Positions 10,901 through 21,543 of a stretch of DNA of 64,000 nucleotides are shown one piece after another. The position numbers were made by a program, and so were the translations under genes. The stretch's first letter is position 1, and each line of letters opens with the position of its first letter. Location of the stretch: the NCBI RefSeq assembly GCF_000372725.1, contig NW_005199684.1, forward strand, positions 821,909 through 885,908. Reading direction: 5' to 3'. The DNA comes from Emiliania huxleyi CCMP1516. Taxonomy: Eukaryota; Haptophyta; Isochrysidales; Noelaerhabdaceae. Under the pieces are notes generated by a model, which made no database searches, had not been told where the DNA came from, and was given only the letters and a program-made list of their open reading frames with translations.

Positions 10901-11887
10901 TTGGCGAGGCGGCGGCAGCGGACCCGGGTGGTGCGCCCCGCACCAACCGCAGGGCGACAGGCTCGAGGGGCCAGCAGCCGGCCGCCAAGCGGCGCTCCTC
11001 TCGCGTCGGGGGCCGCGGTGCGACCACGGCTCGCTCCTCCACCGCCGGGGCGCGCCGAGCCCTGCTTTGAACCACCCAAGCGCTCTCTGCTCACCTCGCA
11101 CTTGATTCGTGCTCAGGGTTCGGCTGGCGCGGACAATAGCAGCAGCAGCAGCGAGACGGAGGACAAGGAGAAGGAGGCGGCTGTCCCGCGCGCGAGCGTC
11201 GGCGGGCGGGCGCGGCTCCGCGGCGTCGGCGGGGTGCCTCGGCTGCTGCTCCGGCTCGACGAGCTCGAGCTCTCCCTCCTCGACGTGCGAGTCAAGCACC
11301 ACGTGCCGGAGGGCGGCGAGGGCGGCGAGGGCGGGGAGGCGGGCAGCGAGGCGGCGTGGGTGGCGGCGGGCGGCGCGTCGGCGGACGCTCTGCTCCGACA
11401 GCTCGCCGGGGGCGGCGGAGGAGAGCGCCGCCACGTTCTGGCCGCTGCTATGAGCGGCGACGAGGGCAGCGGCGACGAGGGCAGCGGCGACGAGGGCAGC
11501 GGCGATGACAGCGGCGACGATGGCAGCGGCGCGGGGGGCGAGAGCGACGCCAGTGGCGGCTGGGACTCGGACGGCGACGCGGAATCGGCGCAGCATGCTC
11601 TCGGCGGAGGCAACTCCCTCGTCGCTGCGCTCGGCGGTGAGCCGCTAGCCGGCGCGGCGGGGGAGGAGGAGAGTGAGGACGACGGGTACTCCGTCTCCTC
11701 CGAGACGGAGGACGGGTTGTCGGACGAGGACGAGGGCGACGACGCTGGCGATCGCTGGACCGCGCGCGCCGCGGCGGGCGCCCTGGCCGGGAACTTGTGG
11801 CAGGGGGCTGAGTCCGAGGACGGGTTTGGACAGACGGTGGTGGTACGGTTCGGAACCAAGCGGGGGCGCGAGGAGGAGGCCGCGTAA
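5863..11887 (+). CDS. FANCI: FANCI-like Fanconi anaemia protein, multi-exon, gapped
   Basis: Large alpha-solenoid protein spread over several exons. Recognisable blocks in FANCI order: STEIFAVLPLLDAPACREVL (6055), a SHAHELARLAAAALPLADES-type stretch running into DLPTLVRTLVGCL, a QVLDHHPP segment after the gap, SSLLVYLQKHLFGG (about 7770-7810), a CGANTLL block, and near the C-terminus PRLLLRLDELELSLLDV followed by a long acidic tail ending REEEAA. The lysine of LQKHLF (codon 7796-7798) aligns with the RKAMF lysine that is monoubiquitinated in human FANCI (K523), so FANCD2-FANCI regulation may be conserved. 100 Ns at 7259-7358 and a (CCG)n tract at about 6771-6842 lie in or near introns. An acidic (GAC)n run is at 7944-7973. 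Exon borders are only partly resolved. The start at 5863 (MDLDELEG) is preferred; an ATG at 5812 overlaps the MULE flank. Confidence 0.75.
6771..6842 (+). repeat. (CCG)n microsatellite
   Basis: About 24 uninterrupted CCG triplets, probably within a FANCI intron because no solenoid sequence continues through it. Confidence 0.9.
7259..7358. other. Assembly gap (100 N)
   Basis: Exactly 100 Ns inside FANCI, the usual placeholder for a gap of unknown size. The preceding bases look coding on the left; CT-rich intron-like sequence follows on the right. Confidence 1.
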
Positions 11888-12404
11888 GTACGATTAGTGT
11901 ATTTCAAACGTTGGAGTTGTGGTGGCCCGTCCCGGCCCGCCCCCGGCCCGCATTGCGAGAATAGTCCGAGGAAGTCGCGACTGTGGCCGGGTGGCTGCTA
12001 CCCGGCCCCCTGCCCGCCTCGAATGTGCGCAATGTCCCCAACGTGCTGCTGCACACTGCGGGGAGGCTGCGCTGCCCGCTGCGCGCTGGCCGCCCTGTTG
12101 CTCCCCGGCCGTGTGCTTCCCGCGTGCATATCCCGCAAAATGACTGTGGTCCCCGCGCTGTCGGAGCCTCCGGCGCAGCAGCCCAAGGGAAATTGGAAGA
12201 CAAGGAAACCCGAACTCATCCGTGAGCTCCAGTTACATCCGACCGTCAACAGAAGAGTTCGCTTTGTTATCGGCGGGCACTCGCTGCTACAGAAGAGCAA
12301 GGCAATTGCTCGTCCCACGAGACGCCCCAGCGCAACTGCCCTCAGTCTCGTGAGCAGCGTGAGCTCTTCCTCTCGACGCGCTGAGCCTCAGCCTGCGCAA
12401 CACT
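11888..12404. other. Intergenic / 5' region of the GH5 gene
   Basis: 517 bp between the FANCI stop and the GH5 signal peptide. An open frame crosses it but shows no recognisable domain and is interrupted relative to the GH5 exon. No clear TATA box or repeat is seen. Confidence 0.6.
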
Positions 12405-15400
12405 ATGCTAGTCGTACTCAGCACCCTCGCTCTCGCCGCCAGCACCAGTGGGCCCGTCGCCGCCAGTTGGACCTCCCGTACGATCCATCAGGTGAGCCGG
12501 GCAGCACCCCGAATCGCCTCCCATCGCTGCACGTGATGAAGCAACTCTTTACTCGCTATCGTGCCCGCTTCCACAGGTCAGACAGCGACAGCTTGCTGAC
12601 GCCGACGTCGCCGACTGGTTTGCGCCCATCAAGAATGGCATAAACCTCGACGTGGCACGGCCGAGCAGCGGCGTCTGGTTCAAGTGGCAGTACGATAAGT
12701 CGCAGATGCAGGCGATCGTAGAGGCGGGCTTTGCGTCTGTTCGCATATTCATGCCCTATGCCGCCAAGCTGGAGGAGACGCAAGAACAGATCGAAGACGC
12801 GCTGGACGCCGGGCTCTCTATCGTCGTGTGCATGTGGGGCCTCAACGACTGGGCGAGCAACGTGGCGAAGGGCGAGAGGGAGATCGCCAACGGCGGGTCC
12901 AACGGCGAAGGGTGGGGGCCGCTAGCCCTCGCATGGAAGGTATGTGCGCCGCCCCGTCCGCTCACAGCACAACCCGTTGCCTGCAGCTACACATACTTCA
13001 AATCATTTGCGACGAGCCCAAAACACTCTAAATCTGACGAGCCCACCGCGGCAGGGCTTCTCCAATCGGCTCGTCTTCGAGGTGCTGAATGAGCCAGAAG
13101 GCATCGGCTTTGCCAAGACCAGCGCGGGCAACACCAACGCGATGAAGATGTATAACGCGGCGGTGCAGGCTATCCGCAACGCTGATCCCGACCGCCCGAT
13201 TCTAGTCGGCAGCCCAGGGCTCAACGACGCCGAGCTTCTCGAGTATGTGACCCGGCAGAGCCTCCCGTACACCTTTCTTGACGGCGGCCATTTTCACAAC
13301 GATCCGAACATGGGCGTGGCGATCCACTTCTACGAGCCGAGGCACCCCTCAATAGTACCTGGCATCACCAACGCGCAGCAGACCAACTTCGCGATGTGGA
13401 TCGGCAGCCTGACACAAGCGGATTCGGAGTGGCGGGACGGGATCAAGGTGTGGCAAGCGCCGATCAAGCTGCAGTTTGACTTTGTGGACGATTGGCGCAA
13501 CATGGTGGGCCACTCCAACATCCCCGTCGCAACCACCGAATGGGGCTGCTGGATGTGGGAGAGCCGCAGCCAGAGCGACGACTTCCGGCGGTGGCTCGAC
13601 TACACAATGGAGCAGTTCGCTGCGCACGATGTCGGCCAGATGTGGTACGTGGGAGTCATGTCCAACCAGTACGCCTACACCATTTTCGACTCGGAGACCG
13701 GCTGGGACGCCGCCATACTCCCCAAGCTGACGGGAGAGCAGCCGCCAACGAGTTGGCCGCCGATCAACCAGATGCTCAACGGCGAGTTCCTGCGCACTTC
13801 GTGGTCGGACGCGACGCAGGCGCTCCCGTGGGTCGCGACCGGCGTCCAAATGGTGATCATCGACGATTGCCGCGCTGCGTTTGGCACTTACGACTGCGGG
13901 GATGCCGGCTTCAGCGGCAGCACCATGCTCAAGCTGGAGGGCACAGGCGGCCAGCTGTCGATTCAGACGTACCCTGCCGGAGATGGCACGACTGGCTCTC
14001 CGCCCTTTGAGGGAATCTACGGTCCGCAGGGCCGGACAATGCTGCACCTCACCCAGGGCGCGAGCTACAGCCTGCGGTTCCTCGCCGGCACCAGAGCGGG
14101 ATCGCAAGGGGTCGTGCGCGCGCGGCTCAAGGCGGCAGGAGGCGCCTTGATCCACCAGTTCAATGCGATCACGGTCTCGGGCCCGCCCACGGCCAGCCAC
14201 CAACTGAGCTACACTCATAGCGCCGCCGACGCGATGGACGTGCGCCTCGAGTTCGACTTTGGAGCGGCACAACAAGTTATCTACCTCGACAAGGTGGAGC
14301 TTATCCGGCAGGCGGGCTCCGATCTGTCGCCGTCGACTGCGCCGTCTCCACCGCCATTGCCATCCCCGCCTCCGTCGCCATCTCCACCGCCATCCGCTGC
14401 GCCCTCACCACCACCATCCGCGACACCCTCGCCGCCACCGTCTCCATCGCCTCCGCCATCCGCTGCGCCCTCACCACCACCATCCGCGACACCCTCGCCG
14501 CCACCGTCTCCATCGCCTCCGCCATCCGCTGCGCCCTCACCACCACCATCCGCGACACCCTCGCCGCCACCGTCTCCATCGCCTCCGCCATCCGCTGCGC
14601 CCTCACCACCGCCATCCGCGACACCCTCGCCGCCACCGTCTCCATCGCCTCCGCCATCCGCTGCGCCCTCACCACCACCATCCGCGACACCCTCGCCGCC
14701 ACCGTCTCCATCGCCTCCGCCATCCGCTGCGCCCTCACCACCACCATCCGCTGCGCCGTCGCCGCCGCCACCTCCTGCTCCACCGCCGCCCTCGCCGCCT
14801 CCGCCGTCAGGGCTGCCGCCACTCTCGCCCTTCCCGCCGTCGCCACCGCCGCCGCCGCCGTCGACGCCGCCGCCCTCGCCGTCGCCACCGCCCTCGCCCT
14901 CGCCCTCGCCCTCGCCCTCGCCACCACCGCCGTCGCCGCGGCCAATGCTGACACCACCGTCGCCGGTGCCGGTGCAAATGCTACCACCACCATCGTCCTC
15001 GCCACCGCCACCGCCGTCAACGCAGTGCGACCAAGCCCCAATGCAGCTCACGCGCCCCGCCTCTGCGGGCGACACGCAGATCTCAGTCAGTCACCACCGA
15101 TGCAGCCTTGGTGAGGGCGACACATTCATCCTCGGGAGCGAGACTCTGACTATCACCAGCTTTGACGGATATGACCGCCGTCGTTCGCTCGTTGCCACTG
15201 CCCGCTTGCTCTCCGAGACGGATGTCACCGTTTCCTTCACACCAGCACTGACGAGCAACTACCCTGCTAGCTTCACAGAGACACTGTCGGCGCCGTCACC
15301 GCCTCTCTCCTCGCCTCTCTCGCCGCCGTCCGGCGCACTCGAGCTCTCCGGAGACGATGGCAGCGATAACTTCCTCCTCCTCCTTCTCGCCGTAATTCTC

Positions 15401-15550
15401 GCGGCGCTTGTTGGTATCCTCATCATCGTTGTCGTTTTGGTCGTCTTTGTGCGGCGCGCCGGGGAGGCTCGCCAGGCTGAGCGGCAGCAAAGGGGGAAGA
15501 GCCCCGCAAGCTCGCATGGCGAGCGGGCGAGCGTTCACGCGTATCTCTAG
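12405..15550 (+). CDS. Membrane-anchored GH5 endoglucanase-like glycosidase
   Basis: Signal peptide MLVVLSTLALAASTSG in exon 1 (12405-12491), then exon 2 from 12577 to 12939 (WFAPIKNGINLDVARP, GVWFKWQYDK), then exon 3 from 13055 to the stop. Introns are GT-AG, 85 and 115 nt. A short extra exon within the second intron (near 12986) is possible, because the LHILQIICDE frame fits the family helix before the catalytic strand. The catalytic acid is in LVFEVLNEP and the nucleophile in VATTEWGCW; a NMGVAIHFYEP strand lies between them. After the barrel comes a jelly-roll-like CBM region, a Pro/Ser/Ala/Thr linker with 66-bp repeats, a Cys-containing module (CDQAPMQLTRPASAG), a transmembrane segment NFLLLLLAVILAALVG and a basic cytosolic tail. 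It probably cleaves beta-glucans at the cell surface or in scale/wall formation. Confidence 0.88.
14386..14750 (+). repeat. 66-bp coding tandem repeat, about 5-6 copies
   Basis: In-frame 22-residue unit of the type PSAAPSPPPSATPSPPPS plus PSPP, nearly identical between copies. It forms a rigid extensin/pherophorin-like stalk between the glycosidase and the membrane anchor. Confidence 0.9.
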
Positions 15551-15599
15551 CCTGGAGAATCATGGCTAGATCAGGTGACAGTGCGCGCGTGCCGAAGCG

Positions 15600-15950
15600 A
15601 GCAGCGTGGCGAACGACCCTGGTCGAGTGTGTGTGTATTATCAATTGTGCATGTGCCATGCGTGTCGGGTGCGTGTGTGTGTGTGTGTGCCATGCGTGTA
15701 GTGTGTGCTGGTGGGTGGTGTGTGTGCTGGTGGGTGGTGCTCTAATGCTCACTCATGTGCGTCGTGTGTGATCTGCTGTGTGTACTCTGTACGTGTATGT
15801 TCTCGTACGTCATGTGTGTTAGTGCGCGTACCGTGGATCTCGTGTGTGTGTTTGGTGCATGATGTATGGTGTGCGTGCCTGTGGGTGGCGTTCGACAGTT
15901 TTAGGTCTGGCACGTATGTGTGGTGCAGTCGGCCGTCGAGATAAATTAAA
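15600..15950. repeat. GT-rich low-complexity tract
   Basis: Imperfect GTGTGTG runs and a 22-bp GTGTGCTGGTGGGTGGT duplication (about 15705-15740) downstream of the GH5 stop, converging with the UTP21 3' end. No gene seen between 15551 and 16205. Confidence 0.7.
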
Positions 15951-16205
15951 AATGGTCAAACTCTGAGACGAGATGGGAGATTTAAAAACGGATTTAGACA
16001 TTTAATAAGCGAGCAAGCGCGATCCTCGGGTGTGCCGGAGTCGACCGCGGTTGCGCGGACCGGTCGAGCGTCGTGTTATTTTTTGCTTGTGAACGTATAT
16101 GGGCGTGCGATGCCGGAGAGGATAAGAGGTAACCACAAGCCGCTACCCACAAGAGGTACGCACGCACACGAGCTCCCAACGAATATGTTGAGCACCAGAC
16201 CCTCC

Positions 16206-19200
16206 TCAGCTCGCGCAATTCGACATGAAAGCGAGCAAGCAGAGGTTGGAGTGGATGGGCTCCTGCAGCTCGCACCAGCCAGCCTGCTGGTGCTCGCGCA
16301 GCGCGCGCAACGCCGGCATCGCCGCCGGCGTGGTGAGGAGCGCCTCGCCGTGCAGCCGCAGCAGCACGTGCAGAATGGCCTGCACGAGTTCAAAGTCGCG
16401 CCGCGTTTGCAGCTGCCGCACCAGCAGCGCGAGGGCGAGGACGAGCATCCGGCCGGAGTCGTCCTCCCCGAGCGCGCGGATCTCGAGGTCGAGCGCCGAC
16501 GGCCCCAGAGTGAGCAAGTAGTCGGTCACGGCGCTCGTCGCCGCCGCCGCCTCGCTGCTGCCGGCCCCTTCTCCAGCACCGCCGTCGCCACCGCCCGGCC
16601 CGAGCGACAAATGAGGCTCGGCTGCCAGCAGAAGCGCGCAGAGCGCCGAGTGTGCGCCGAGACCCTGCTCCCGCATCCGCCGCGCGCGCGCGCGCTTCGC
16701 CTTTGGCCCGTCGCCCTCTTCGGCCTCGGCCGGCGCCGGAGCCGCAGACGCGAGCAGCTCAGCCGACGAGGCGGGCATCGAGGCGGCGGCGGCGGCGGGG
16801 TCGGAGGGGTCGACGAAAGTGCGCTCGACGCCGTCAAGCGAGGGCAGGAAGAAGGGCGCGAGCGCCGGCTTCTTTGGCGGCTCGACCGGCTTGTTCCGCT
16901 CGTTGATCGCGTCGAGGTTGACGAGCGCGTTCACGTGCGACGCGGGCAGCCGCGAGAGGGTGAAGAGGCGAGGGTGCAGCTGCGACTCATTCTCCGAGAG
17001 CGAGGGCAGCGCGCCGCCGCCCTCCTCGCCGCCCAGCTCCGCCTCCTCCATCGGCTCGTCCTCGCCCTCCTCCTCCTCCTCCTCCTCGCCGTCGCCCTCC
17101 TCGTCCTCCGACTCGTCGCCGCCGTCGCCTCCCATCGCCGTCGGGAGCTGCAGCGGCGTCGGCCGCGTGTCAGTCACTGCGCCGATGAGAACCTCTTCGA
17201 AGAGCGGCCGCGACGCCCACACGCAAATGGCCTGGCTGTCGACGTGCGCCGTGCAGAGGAACTCACCCCCGGGCGAGACGGTGATCGACGTCGCCGCGTA
17301 CTCAAACGAGTACCAGCCGATGAGCGCGCCGGACGGCACGTCGACGACGCGCCTGTCAAATGCCAAGACCGACTCCCTCAGGGGAGGGGCGGGCGCTCGG
17401 CAGGTCCACGCCTCGGCCGGGCGGCGCACAGCGTACAGTCGAGCGCCGACGAGAGGACCCAGCGCGCGTCGGCGCCCCACGCGACGTCAGTGAGCGTGTT
17501 CGTGTGCCCCTCGAGCCGCCGCACGAGCCGCAGCGCCACCGCGTCCATCACGCGGACCGAGAGGTCGTCGGCGGCGAGGGCGACGAGGGTCGAGTCGCGC
17601 TTGTGGCGCAGCATGCCGCACGCGCACCCGACGTCCGCCGTCGACTGCAGCTTGAGGGCGGCCGGCGCCCACAGGCGCAGCGTCCCGTCCCCGCCGCAGG
17701 AGAAGAGGGTGCGCCCGTCAGCCGCCGCGGCGAGGCCGCGGACTGCGCCCTCGTGCCGCTCCTCGGCGGCGGCGGCGGCGCGCGGCTTGCCCGACTGCAA
17801 GTTGTACCTGCGGCGGCGGCGAGGCGGGCACGCGGCTCGGTCCCCTTCCCCCCCTTCTCAGACCGGCGGGACGAGGGCCGGCCGGGATGGGGCGGCGCTC
17901 ACTTGTCGATGGCTCCGATCGCCGAGCCGAGAAAGGCGAAGTTGCCGCACGCCGAGATGGCGACGGCGGTGATGGGCGCCGCCGGCCGCGCGGCGAGCGT
18001 GTGCGGCGCGAGCGCCTTTGTGGTCGTGTCCCAGCTGTAGGCGACCGGGCTGCCGGCGTGGCACGTGACCACATTCGCCCTATGGCTCGCGGCCCGCCGG
18101 TGATCACACACGCGACTCTGCGCAAGACCGCCCTCGCCCGCCTCGCCCCGCGCCAGTCTCGCTCGCGCCGCTGCGACGATGCGAGCGCGAGGACCGGCGG
18201 CAGGCGCCGCTCCCGCACGCTCGTCTCGTGCATCGAGCGCCGCTTCGTCTCGCGCCCCTGCGACAGCTCGCAGTCCTGCTGCGCCGACCAGATGGAGCTG
18301 CGCCGCAGCGTGCGGTCGCCTCCTGCGGAGAGGAGGTGCGTCTGCCCGCCTGCACGGGGAGAGGTGCGCGGACGTGTCATCGGCGTGTGCTCGACGGGGA
18401 GAGAGGGAGGCGCGTCCGCCCACCCGGCCCGCCGCCCACGTGCAGCTCGTCGTCGTGGAAGCGGACGAGCGTCGGCGGCGCCGCGTGCCCCGCGCGGCCG
18501 CGCAGCGCAGAGAGCTCGCCAGAGTGTAGGTCGCTCGACCACATGCGGAGAGAATTGTCGGCGGCGCCCGCCGTGAGCAGCTCCGGACGGCCGCGCAGAA
18601 AGTGGCACGAGGCGACGCCGCCCTCGTGCGCGCACGGCTCGAGCGAGAGTCGGGCGCGCCTGCGGGACGTGTACTGGACGCGTCCCTCTGGTGCCCCCTC
18701 GGGCTCGGCTCTCGCTCTCTCCTCTCGAGAGAAAGCAATCGCGCGCCGCTCGAGGTGCCAGACATGGAGCGCGCCCGAGGCGGCGCCGGAGACGAGCCAC
18801 GGCTGGCCGTCGGTCCGGAAGGCGAGGCAGCGCACCTGTTGGGGAGGAGCGACGACCGTGGGCGGGCGAGGGGGCGGCGGGCGAGGGGCGGCGGGCGAGG
18901 GGGCTGCGGGCGAGGGGGCGGGCGAGGAGGGGGTGGCGCGCCGCGTCTCCGTGCGTGTGGCGCAGCTCGAGGAGAGTCGTGTCGAACTTGAGGTTGTGGA
19001 GGAGCAGGCGGCCTACTCACGTCCCTCGGCCCATTCCTCAAAGGAGGGTGGTGGCGAGCTCCAAGCCGGTGGAGCAGCAGCAGGCCGTCTGCGAGGCCGA
19101 CGCCGACGACGTCGAGCGCGGGCGACTGCTCGAACGCCGTCACCGCCGCCCTCCACCCGTGCTCGAACTCGTGCACCCGCTTGCTCGAGCGGAGGTTCCA

Positions 19201-19784
19201 CAGCTGCGGGAACGCGGGCGCGGCAGAGGGCGGTGAGGAGCGGTGTCGGGAGAGGTGTCGGCAGAGGTGTCGGGAGAGGCCTGCATTCGCCCATCCGGCG
19301 CGCCAAGCAGCACCTTGTTGAGGTAGGTGGCCGGGTGGCAGAGCGCGCTGGCGGCAAATCCAGGGTGGAGGCGGCCGGCGACCTCCCCCGAGGGGAGCTG
19401 CCAGGCGACAAGCAGCCCAGTCGCGTCGACCGACACCACGCTCGAGCCCATCGCGAGCAGGTGCCGCACGGGTGCCGTGTGCTCGCCCTCGAGCGTTGCC
19501 ACCAGCTCCGCACGCTTGTACACGACCACGGCGGTCCCGCAGGCGACGAGGGTGTAGTCATCGTGCGCGCCGAGCGCGGTGATGCCTGCCGGCAGCGACG
19601 GCCCCACGAAGACCTGCCGCAGCTTGGCGCAGTTGTAAATCTGGAACGTGCGGCCGAGCGACGCTGTCACGAACGTCTCGCCTCCGTGCTGCACGACCGC
19701 GACCGGCAGCCCGGCAGAGACGAGGCCGACGGCGCGGTACGGGACGAACAGCTCGCCACCCTTGGTGGCAGAAGGGACGGACAT
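16206..19784 (-). CDS. UTP21: UTP21/WDR36 small-subunit processome WD40 protein
   Basis: Two tandem WD40 propellers and the C-terminal Utp21 domain, needed for 18S rRNA processing in the U3 snoRNP (UTP-B). Collinear with human WDR36 throughout: VSVDATGLLVAWQL, HPATYLNKVLLGAPDG, HNLKFDTTLLELRH, LAFRTDGQPWLVSG, ADNSLRMWSSDL, SACGNFAFLGSAIGAID, LVALAADDLSVRVMD, EGHTNTLTDVAWGADARWV, then NLDAINERNKPVEPPKKP, APFFLPSL and a C-terminal helical block ending LCLLAFMSNCAS. Exon 1 is 19784-19281; a GC-AG intron leads to LWNLRSSKRV at 19203. The next intron is flanked by near-duplicated exon sequence around LLLLH/LLLH. An acidic Glu/Asp run (about 17030-17110) is inserted before the Utp21 domain. Confidence 0.95.
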
Positions 19785-21057
19785 CGGCGGCTGCGGTCGC
19801 GGTGCTAGCACCGCAGCGAATGCCGCGTGCCCAGTCGGGTTCGGGCTCCGAGCCCAGAGGGAGCGCAGATTCCTGCTGTTCTTTGTTTTGAGCACTTGAG
19901 CACTGGATAGGGTCGATTCCGCGTGGTACGGGACCCCTCGATCGTCTCGCCCTCCCTCACTGGAGTGCTCATTGGGGGGGGTCATAACAAACACGGTACA
20001 GGATCGAGGTGCACGCTGCCGAAGCAGTGTCGTCCCCCCTCTCCCCGACGGCGATGCTCCAATCAGCGGATAGAAGAATTTGGCAACCCGTGAAAGCCCG
20101 CGAAGCGTTCACCGTCGTCTCAAGCGCCGCAAAACATGATAGCTCGGCTTATAAGTCCTCTGTCGAGTCGCCTGGGCAAGAGTCCGACAACGACAGCTTG
20201 CCGGGCCAGGGCTACACGTCCAGCCACGCATCGAGTGACGAGCAACCAGCAATCCTGCTCCTCGACGACAGCACATCGTCCTCGCATGCCAATCAGAGAA
20301 GGCAGGCAAGCCATCCCAGTGACACCCGATCGACCCACAGCGATCCCACGGCTGAAGATCCTGGCGCGATCGCTAGTTGTTGCGCCCTGCGAACGACTAC
20401 GGTGTGCCTGTGCAACCCACGGCCGCTCAAGCCGGTGTGTCTTTATTCAACGCACGGTGTGCGTGGCAGGAACGACAACGATAGTGGTGGCGCAACTTCG
20501 CCGAACTCGTTCACTGCTTGAAAAGGCTGCACAGAGCGCAGTATGAGCTCGAGCGTTGGTCCATTCAGACTGCGGGGGCAAATGCATACGCCACAACCAC
20601 GCTCCAGACCGCGCTGCTGATCCGGCAAATTGGAGGACCTCGTGCCTCTCGGCTTCTCTTATGCGTGATGCCAGCAGAAAGGTCGCTGATTCATGCTCAA
20701 ATGCGGCACCGCGAATCTTCGAAACAGCTGCCGCTGGCATCCGCCGTGGACTAACGAAAACTGCGATCTCAGTGCCCCAGCACGCAAAATTTTCTCTGCG
20801 GGGCTACCGCCCCGCACCCCGCCCGGGATGAATTCACACCTCTCAGCTGCTGTCACCTGGAAAACTCATCGGATTTGGGCCACTTGCCTGGGCGACCCCG
20901 GACCCTTGGCGGACGATCATGGTGCCCCCCGGGACCCCCCGTGCGGGGGCCTTCAGGTTTGGCCTGGAAATTACCCTGCGACCGCCTGGGTATTTTGTCG
21001 ATTCCTCAATTTTGCCTCAGATTTTGCCCCAGACCAGCTCTCAGACTCAGGCGTCAG

Positions 21058-21075
21058 GGAAACTCGCGAGTTTCC
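21058..21075. repeat. 18-bp perfect palindrome
   Basis: GGAAACTCGCGAGTTTCC, self-complementary over its whole length, in the AT-richer intergenic interval. Confidence 0.9.
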
Positions 21076-21345
21076 AGAATGGAGCACCAAACACCCTCTG
21101 TTTTCCCTGGAAATAAACGGAAACGCAAAGTGCTGGGGACCCTCTGTTTTCCTTTTTGTTTGCCGGAAAACCTGGTACAGGCCAAGGTGTGACCGATCGA
21201 GCTACAAGGGGAGCTTGTTCAGCAGGATCCGGGATAGTCTGACGCACTACCTCACTGGGCCTGAGATCATCGAGACAACACCCTGAAAGTAGATCGATGT
21301 TTTGTTGTGTTTGAAGAGCTGCGAAGAAAGAAAAGTGGGAAGGAA

Positions 21346-21391
21346 AGAGAAAGAAAGAAAACACACAACCCAAGGGAGGGATGGGAGGATA
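21346..21391 (+). repeat. Dispersed repeat copy 1 (AAGAAAG...GGGAGGGATGGGAGGA)
   Basis: About 44 bp beginning GAAAGAAAGAAAACACACAA and ending GGGAGGGATGGGAGGA, nearly identical to 28943-28983. It lies just upstream of the LPAAT gene. Confidence 0.8.
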
Positions 21392-21543
21392 ATAAATAAA
21401 TAAATAGAGCAGTCATCTCCAGGAGAGATGGGCGACGCACGAACACAGAGGCACGGATGGGAGGACGGCAGAGGCACCTGAAACGAATTCTTTCCGGAGA
21501 ATAGCCTGGCTGCACCTCCATCGCTCGGCACTGCGCGCCAACA

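Larger units (their letters stand above)
19995..21543. other. Gene-poor interval between UTP21 and LPAAT
   Basis: 1.5 kb with a lower-GC, AT-richer central part (20960-21180). Small open frames occur (e.g. 20009-20521) but none has a recognisable domain or homologous pattern. It contains an 18-bp perfect palindrome at 21058-21075 and a repeat shared with 28.9 kb at 21346-21391. No RNA gene recognised. Confidence 0.6.

Noticed and set aside
11897-12643. 248-codon frame upstream of the GH5 signal peptide
   Set aside because: Overlaps the GH5 first exon and intron in another frame and shows no domain.
14281-15075. Gly- and Ala-rich minus-strand frames opposite the proline repeat
   Set aside because: Complement of the SPPP-coding repeat of the GH5 gene.
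20009-20521. 170-codon open frame as a gene
   Set aside because: Ser/Asp-rich, no domain, no splice context and no homologous pattern; left as intergenic.
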